Origin: Rhodospirillales bacterium
GTDB lineage: Bacteria; Pseudomonadota; Alphaproteobacteria; Acetobacterales; Acetobacteraceae
NCBI GenBank assembly: GCA_018971905.1
Contig: JAGWZS010000056.1
Span: forward strand, 1 to 9,563
DNA: 9,563 nucleotides
Direction of reading: 5' to 3'
Under the pieces are notes generated by a model. It saw nothing but the letters and a program-made list of their open reading frames with translations. It was not told the DNA's origin and searched no databases. Made by a program: the position numbers and the translations under genes. Below, piece by piece: positions 6,452-9,563 of this stretch (position 1 is the first letter of the stretch; each line of letters begins with the position of its first letter).

Positions 6452-6511
6452 GGCGTAATTACCAATAATGGCCCTTGCCAAAAAGGCCGAACTCGCCCCT
6501 TAAATTTGGCT

Positions 6512-6745
6512 GTGACCCGGCAAGAGCATCAAAACATTCTGGCATTTCTGGACAGCGCGCTCAACGGCACGCATGCCCCGCTGGACCTTGAGGCGGATGC
6601 CATCATTCGGGCTTATCTCAAACGCAACCCGGACGCCGCTTACCGGCTGACGATGCTGGCGATGGAGCTGGCCAGCCCCCGTGGTGTCGAATCCTACACC
6701 CCGCCAAAGCGCCGGCGCTGGTTGCCTGTGCTGTTGCGAAGCTGA
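6512..6745 (+). CDS. Short protein resembling the DUF2076 N-terminal domain
   Basis: This 77-residue protein is read from a GTG at 6512. The first 55 residues look like the start of DUF2076 proteins: a helix TRQEHQNILAFLDSAL, a spacer, then EADAIIRAYLKRNPDAAYRLTMLAMELA, matching the family pattern of E-A-x-x-L-I followed by a RxPDAxYxL helix. It ends in a basic tail (PPKRRRWLPVLLRS). Known DUF2076 proteins are usually about 200 or more residues, with a coiled middle and a Gly-rich end, so this is a short stand-alone or truncated form. The frame is open upstream to a GTG at 6380, but that would overlap the acetyltransferase gene in another frame and add unlike sequence, so I chose the internal start although it lacks a clear ribosome-binding site. 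The family link is by eye. The function is unknown. Confidence 0.55.
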   Translation: MTRQEHQNILAFLDSALNGTHAPLDLEADAIIRAYLKRNPDAAYRLTMLAMELASPRGVESYTPPKRRRWLPVLLRS

Positions 6746-6800
6746 CAGGCCGCTCCAGCCTCGGCTTGCCCCTTGGCCTGGCCACGCATAAACCGGCCGC

Positions 6801-8003
6801 ATGACAGAGTTTGCTAATCGCATCGGCCGCACTGAGCTGGCCGCCACCTTCGCCATGGCCGCCCGCGCCCGCGCCCTGCAGGCACAGGGCATGGACATCA
6901 TCTCCCTCTCCTTGGGCGAGCCTGATTTTCCTACACCCGGACATGTGGTGGATGCCGCGCATGAGGCCGCAAAGCGCGGCGATACCAAGTACCCGCCCCT
7001 GAACGGCAGCGAGCCCTTGCGCACGGCGGTGGCGCAGAAATTTACCCGCGAGCATGGCATCGCAACCCGCCCGCAGGACGTGCTGGTAACCAATGGCGGC
7101 AAACAAGGTATTTTCAATGTCATCATGTCCCTCGTCGGCGAGGCGGATGAGGTGATCATTCCCGCCCCCTCCTGGGCGGGCTACGAACAGACGGTGAAAT
7201 TCGCAGGCGGCACGCCTGTGTTCGTGCCATGCCCGCAGGAGCATGGATTCGTGCTGCAACCAGAAGCGTTGGCCAACGCCATAAGCGGCCGCACCAAACT
7301 TTTGATTCTGAATTACCCCAGCAACCCATCCGGCGCCGTGCTCTCCCGCGCGGCGCTGACAGCTTTGGCCGAGGTGCTGCGGCAATACCCGCATGTGTGG
7401 GTTCTTTCAGATGACATTTACGAACATTTGCTGTTTGGCAGCGCGAGGCACGAAACATTGCTGGGCGTGGCGCCGGATTTGGCAAACCGGGTGGTGACAC
7501 TCTCTGGCGTCTCTAAAACCTATGCCATGACAGGCTGGCGAATCGGCTGGTGCATCGGCCCGGCGGAGATGATCCAGGCGGCAACAATGGTGCAGGCCAC
7601 TGCCACCTCTGGTGTTTCCACCATCGGCCAGGCGGCGGCGCTGGCAGCGCTCACCGGGCCGCAGGATTTTCTGGCCGAACGCGCGAGCGCTTATGAGCAG
7701 CGGCGCGATGCCGTGGTGACGGCGTTGAACCAGATGCCCGGCATTTCCTGCCACCGGCCAGAGGGGGCTTTCTACGTGTACCCCAACATCGCCGGTTGTC
7801 TGGGCAAGACCACGCCTGGCGGCCGCGTCATCGGCTCCGACGGCGATTTTGCGATGGCCCTGCTGGAAGAAGGGCGGGTTGCCGTAGTGCAAGGTGCTGC
7901 CTTCGCCATGAGCCCGCACATCCGCATTTCCACCGCCACCACCCTGCCCCGCCTCATCGAAGCCTGCCAGAGGATTTCAAGCTTCTGTAACGCCCTGGCC
8001 TGA
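6801..8003 (+). CDS. aatA: Pyridoxal-phosphate aspartate aminotransferase (class I/II, AatA-like)
   Basis: This 400-residue protein has the full fold-type I aminotransferase set. The Schiff-base lysine is K239 in SGVSKTYAMTGWRIG, with the phosphate-binding R247 eight residues later. N175 is in NYPSNPSGA. D204 and Y207 in LSDDIYEH contact the PLP ring. R375 in HIRIS holds the substrate alpha-carboxylate. The N-terminal GEPDFPTP (39-46) is the usual substrate-side loop. Blocks such as GGKQGIFN, HVWVLSDDIYEH and PEGAFYVYP closely resemble alphaproteobacterial AatA, which moves amino groups between aspartate or glutamate and 2-oxo acids and can act on prephenate. It is cytoplasmic. The ATG at 6801 has no clear Shine-Dalgarno site but begins where the family begins. 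The exact donor and acceptor are not provable here, and many genomes carry a second copy. Confidence 0.92.
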   Translation: MTEFANRIGRTELAATFAMAARARALQAQGMDIISLSLGEPDFPTPGHVVDAAHEAAKRGDTKYPPLNGSEPLRTAVAQKFTREHGIATRPQDVLVTNGGKQGIFNVIMSLVGEADEVIIPAPSWAGYEQTVKFAGGTPVFVPCPQEHGFVLQPEALANAISGRTKLLILNYPSNPSGAVLSRAALTALAEVLRQYPHVWVLSDDIYEHLLFGSARHETLLGVAPDLANRVVTLSGVSKTYAMTGWRIGWCIGPAEMIQAATMVQATATSGVSTIGQAAALAALTGPQDFLAERASAYEQRRDAVVTALNQMPGISCHRPEGAFYVYPNIAGCLGKTTPGGRVIGSDGDFAMALLEEGRVAVVQGAAFAMSPHIRISTATTLPRLIEACQRISSFCNALA

Positions 8004-8066
8004 GCGCCCCCTTGCTTTGGAGCGGCCTTGCGCACATCCTGCCCGCACTCGAAGAGGAGACAAATT

Positions 8067-8498
8067 ATGAGCGTCACGGAAATTCTATACACGGGCCACG
8101 GCTCGGCCATGGGCGGGCGCGCCGGCAAAGGTGCCTCGAACGACAAAAGGCTGGAAGTCACGCTCAGCGTGCCTGCCGGCCTCGGCGGCGAAGACGGGCC
8201 TGGCACCAACCCAGAGCAGCTTTTTGCGGTTGGCTATTCGGCCTGTTTCCTGGGCGCGCTGAAAATGGTGGCGGGCAAGGAAAAGCTGCGCCTGCCAGAC
8301 GATGCCACCGTGGCGGCCGCAATCGGCATTGGCCCGCGCGAAGACGGCGGCGGCTTTGGAATCACCGCTGCCCTCACCATCACCGCTGAGGGTATAGAAA
8401 AAGCCAAGCTGGAGGAGCTGGTGCAGAAGGCGCATATCGTGTGCCCCTATTCCAACGCGATTCAAAAGACCGTGGACGTTAAACTGAGCGTTGCCTAA
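8067..8498 (+). CDS. ohr: Organic hydroperoxide resistance peroxidase Ohr (OsmC/Ohr family)
   Basis: This 143-residue protein has standard Ohr length. The two redox cysteines are C60 in GYSACFLGAL (peroxidatic) and C126 in HIVCPYSNA (resolving). R18 in MGGRAG and E50 in NPEQLF complete the active-site network. The enzyme reduces organic and fatty-acid hydroperoxides in the cytoplasm, recycled by lipoylated proteins. The start MSVTEILYTGHG at 8067 is the family start and follows a GAGGAG ribosome-binding site; the frame extends to a TTG at 8028 but this adds an unrelated stretch. It lies 63 bp after the aminotransferase gene. No ohrR gene or obvious OhrR operator is visible nearby. A perfect hairpin follows the stop by 7 bases. 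Confidence 0.95.
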   Translation: MSVTEILYTGHGSAMGGRAGKGASNDKRLEVTLSVPAGLGGEDGPGTNPEQLFAVGYSACFLGALKMVAGKEKLRLPDDATVAAAIGIGPREDGGGFGITAALTITAEGIEKAKLEELVQKAHIVCPYSNAIQKTVDVKLSVA

Positions 8499-8505
8499 TT
8501 TTTAA

Positions 8506-8539
8506 GGCGATGCCGTGGAGACCGCTCCACGGCATCGCC
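8506..8539. terminator. Perfect 15-bp stem-loop, probable bidirectional terminator
   Basis: GGCGATGCCGTGGAG (8506-8520) pairs perfectly with CTCCACGGCATCGCC (8525-8539) around an ACCG loop. It sits 7 bases after the ohr stop and 43 bases beyond the 3' end of the convergent tRNA-Ala gene. On the minus strand the stem is followed by TTAAAAATT, a partial U tract; on the plus strand no T run follows. It probably ends both transcripts, better for the tRNA side. Confidence 0.65.
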
Positions 8540-8582
8540 ACGTGGCAGGGCGTGGCACTAGCGCGGCATAATCTATGGGAAA

Positions 8583-8658
8583 TGGTGGAGCTAAGCGGAA
8601 TCGAACCGCTGACCTTCTGCATGCCATGCAGACGCTCTACCAATTGAGCTATAGCCCC
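8583..8658 (-). tRNA. tRNA-Ala (anticodon GGC)
   Basis: The reverse complement folds as a 76-nt tRNA. The acceptor stem is GGGGCTA/TAGCTCC with one G-U pair. The D arm is AGCTCAATTGGTAGAGC. The anticodon stem is TCTGC/GCAGA with loop ATGGCAT, so the anticodon is GGC, reading GCC and GCU alanine codons. The T arm is AGCGG-TTCGATT-CCGCT. The CCA end is encoded. It is convergent with ohr and divergent from gltX. Confidence 0.97.
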
Positions 8659-8690
8659 GTACCGTTTGGTGGTGGGGCGTATAATCCCGG

Positions 8691-8707
8691 TTGCGCCGTA
8701 CGCGCAA
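8691..8707. promoter_or_regulatory. Inverted repeat between divergent tRNA-Ala and gltX, near the promoters
   Basis: TTGCGC-CGTAC-GCGCAA has perfect 6-bp arms. On the minus strand its TTGCGC (8707-8702) precedes GATTAT (8686-8681) by 15 bp, and GATTAT ends 23 bp before the mature tRNA, a plausible promoter for tRNA-Ala. On the plus strand an exact TATAAT lies at 8680-8685 but has no good -35. The site could be an operator or chance symmetry in a GC-rich promoter. Confidence 0.3.
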
Positions 8708-8781
8708 GAGGGCCGCAAAAGAAAAATGCCCCTCTCTCCCGCCGCCTTCCCCCAGGCAGCAAAACCGGCTAACCCCCGGCA

Positions 8782-9563
8782 ATGGTCAAACTCCGCTTCG
8801 CCCCCAGCCCCACGGGCTATCTGCATGTTGGCAACGCCCGCGCCGCCTTGGTGAATTTCCTGTTTGCCCGGCATGAGGGCGGAACATTATTGCTGCGGCT
8901 GGATGATACCGATACCGAGCGCGGCCGCCCGGAATATGAGCAGGGCATTTACGATGATCTGCGCTGGCTGGGCATTGAATGGGACGAACAGGCCAGGCAG
9001 TCTGACCGCTTCGCCCGCTATGCGGAAGTTGCCGAGGCATTGAAAGCCTCCGGTCGGCTCTACCCCTGTTTCGAGAACGAGGACGAACTGGCCGCCAAGC
9101 GCGCCGCGCTTATCAAACGCAAGCTGCCCCCGGTTTACGACCGCGCGGCGTTGAACATGACACCCGAACAGCGCGCCACCGCCGAGGCGAACGGCAAGAA
9201 ACCCTATTGGCGCTTCAAGCTCTCGGACGAGGCTGTGAGCTGGAACGACCTCGTTCTCGGCGCGCGCAATATCAAGCTCACCACCGTCTCAGACCCGGTG
9301 CTGATCCGCGCCGACGGCACGCCGCTTTATACCTTCACCTCAGTGGTGGATGATGCGGATATGAGCATCACCCATATCGTCCGCGGTGAGGATCATGTCT
9401 CCAACACTGCCGTGCAGATTGATCTGTTCCGGGCCGTTACCCGCGCGGGGGTTCCCCGCTTCGCGCATCTGCCGCTCATCTCCGGCGGGGATGGCGAAAA
9501 ACTCTCCAAGCGCATTGGCTCCATCTCGCTGAAATCGCTCCGCAAGGATGGGATCGAGCCCAC
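8782..9563 (+). CDS. gltX: Glutamyl-tRNA synthetase, 5' part (3' truncated by the window)
   Basis: The frame from the ATG at 8782 stays open to the window edge, giving 260 residues of an enzyme that normally has about 450-480. The class I synthetase motifs are present: [15 protein letters not shown] with the HIGH-type HVGN (15-18), and the KMSKS-type loop EKLSKR (239-244). RLDDTD, where most have RIEDTD, and the block [25 protein letters not shown] ending suggest the GltX2 type found beside a second GltX in many alphaproteobacteria. The enzyme attaches glutamate to tRNA-Glu and, in a non-discriminating form, to tRNA-Gln for later amidation; which of these applies needs the missing anticodon-binding part. 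No clear Shine-Dalgarno site precedes the ATG, but the N-terminus [12 protein letters not shown] is standard. The start lies 123 bp from the divergent tRNA-Ala gene. Confidence 0.95.
   Translation, partial: MVKLRFAPSPTGYLHVGNARAALVNFLFARHEGGTLLLRLDDTDTERGRPEYEQGIYDDLRWLGIEWDEQARQSDRFARYAEVAEALKASGRLYPCFENEDELAAKRAALIKRKLPPVYDRAALNMTPEQRATAEANGKKPYWRFKLSDEAVSWNDLVLGARNIKLTTVSDPVLIRADGTPLYTFTSVVDDADMSITHIVRGEDHVSNTAVQIDLFRAVTRAGVPRFAHLPLISGGDGEKLSKRIGSISLKSLRKDGIEP

Noticed and set aside
6380..6511. Upstream extension of the DUF2076-like gene to a GTG at 6380
   Set aside because: It would overlap the acetyltransferase gene by 68 bp in another frame, and the added residues do not resemble the family, whose N-terminus begins at TRQEHQ.
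6618..7394. Long minus-strand frame opposite the aminotransferase start
   Set aside because: It is a shadow frame with low-complexity composition and no ribosome-binding site; the plus strand has complete aminotransferase motifs.
1..9563. CRISPR arrays, insertion sequences, integrases, toxin-antitoxin or prophage genes
   Set aside because: I saw no regularly spaced repeats, no transposase or integrase motifs, and no terminal inverted repeats with target duplications. The tRNA-Ala gene is intact with no integrase beside it.

Overview
The window reads as chromosomal DNA of a GC-rich alphaproteobacterium, most likely Acetobacteraceae (Acidocella/Acidiphilium-like). This is inferred from the high GC with G/C-ending codons, an FNR/FixK-type box of alphaproteobacterial form, an AatA-type aspartate aminotransferase, a GltX2-like glutamyl-tRNA synthetase, and the style of the first partial protein. 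No database search was possible, so the taxon is an inference. No mobile element, CRISPR array or prophage gene was seen.

Left part (1-1825). The 3' end of a conserved alphaproteobacterial hypothetical protein (1-183) converges on two minus-strand genes for 2-oxoglutarate/Fe(II)-dependent oxygenases (1498-875 and 882-229). These overlap by 8 bp and are diverged paralogues. A 327-bp gap then holds a near-perfect FNR/FixK box (1611-1624) and a 15-bp palindrome (1729-1743), and divides the oxygenases from a divergent APC-family amino acid permease gene (1826-3283).

Middle part (3284-4232). Downstream of the permease are three consecutive stem-loops. Next come two small minus-strand ORFs (59 aa and 103 aa) that overlap by 16 bp. 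The second encodes a two-helix membrane protein of lower GC, and the pair could be one gene split by a frameshift. A GC-rich stretch of about 330 bp with two hairpins and no convincing gene follows.

Right part (4233-9563). A co-directional run of ordinary housekeeping genes: ettA (translational throttle ABC-F ATPase), a RimJ/RimL-like GNAT acetyltransferase 10 bp downstream, a short protein resembling the DUF2076 N-terminus, an aspartate aminotransferase, and the peroxidase ohr. A perfect 15-bp hairpin then separates ohr from a minus-strand tRNA-Ala(GGC), and gltX runs off the right edge.

The right half looks like stable core genome. The less ordinary parts are the oxygenase pair with its apparently oxygen-responsive control region, and the unassigned small membrane locus at 3423-3898 with the structured DNA on both sides of it. 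I see no clear signature of a wholly new system; these two loci are the best places to look.
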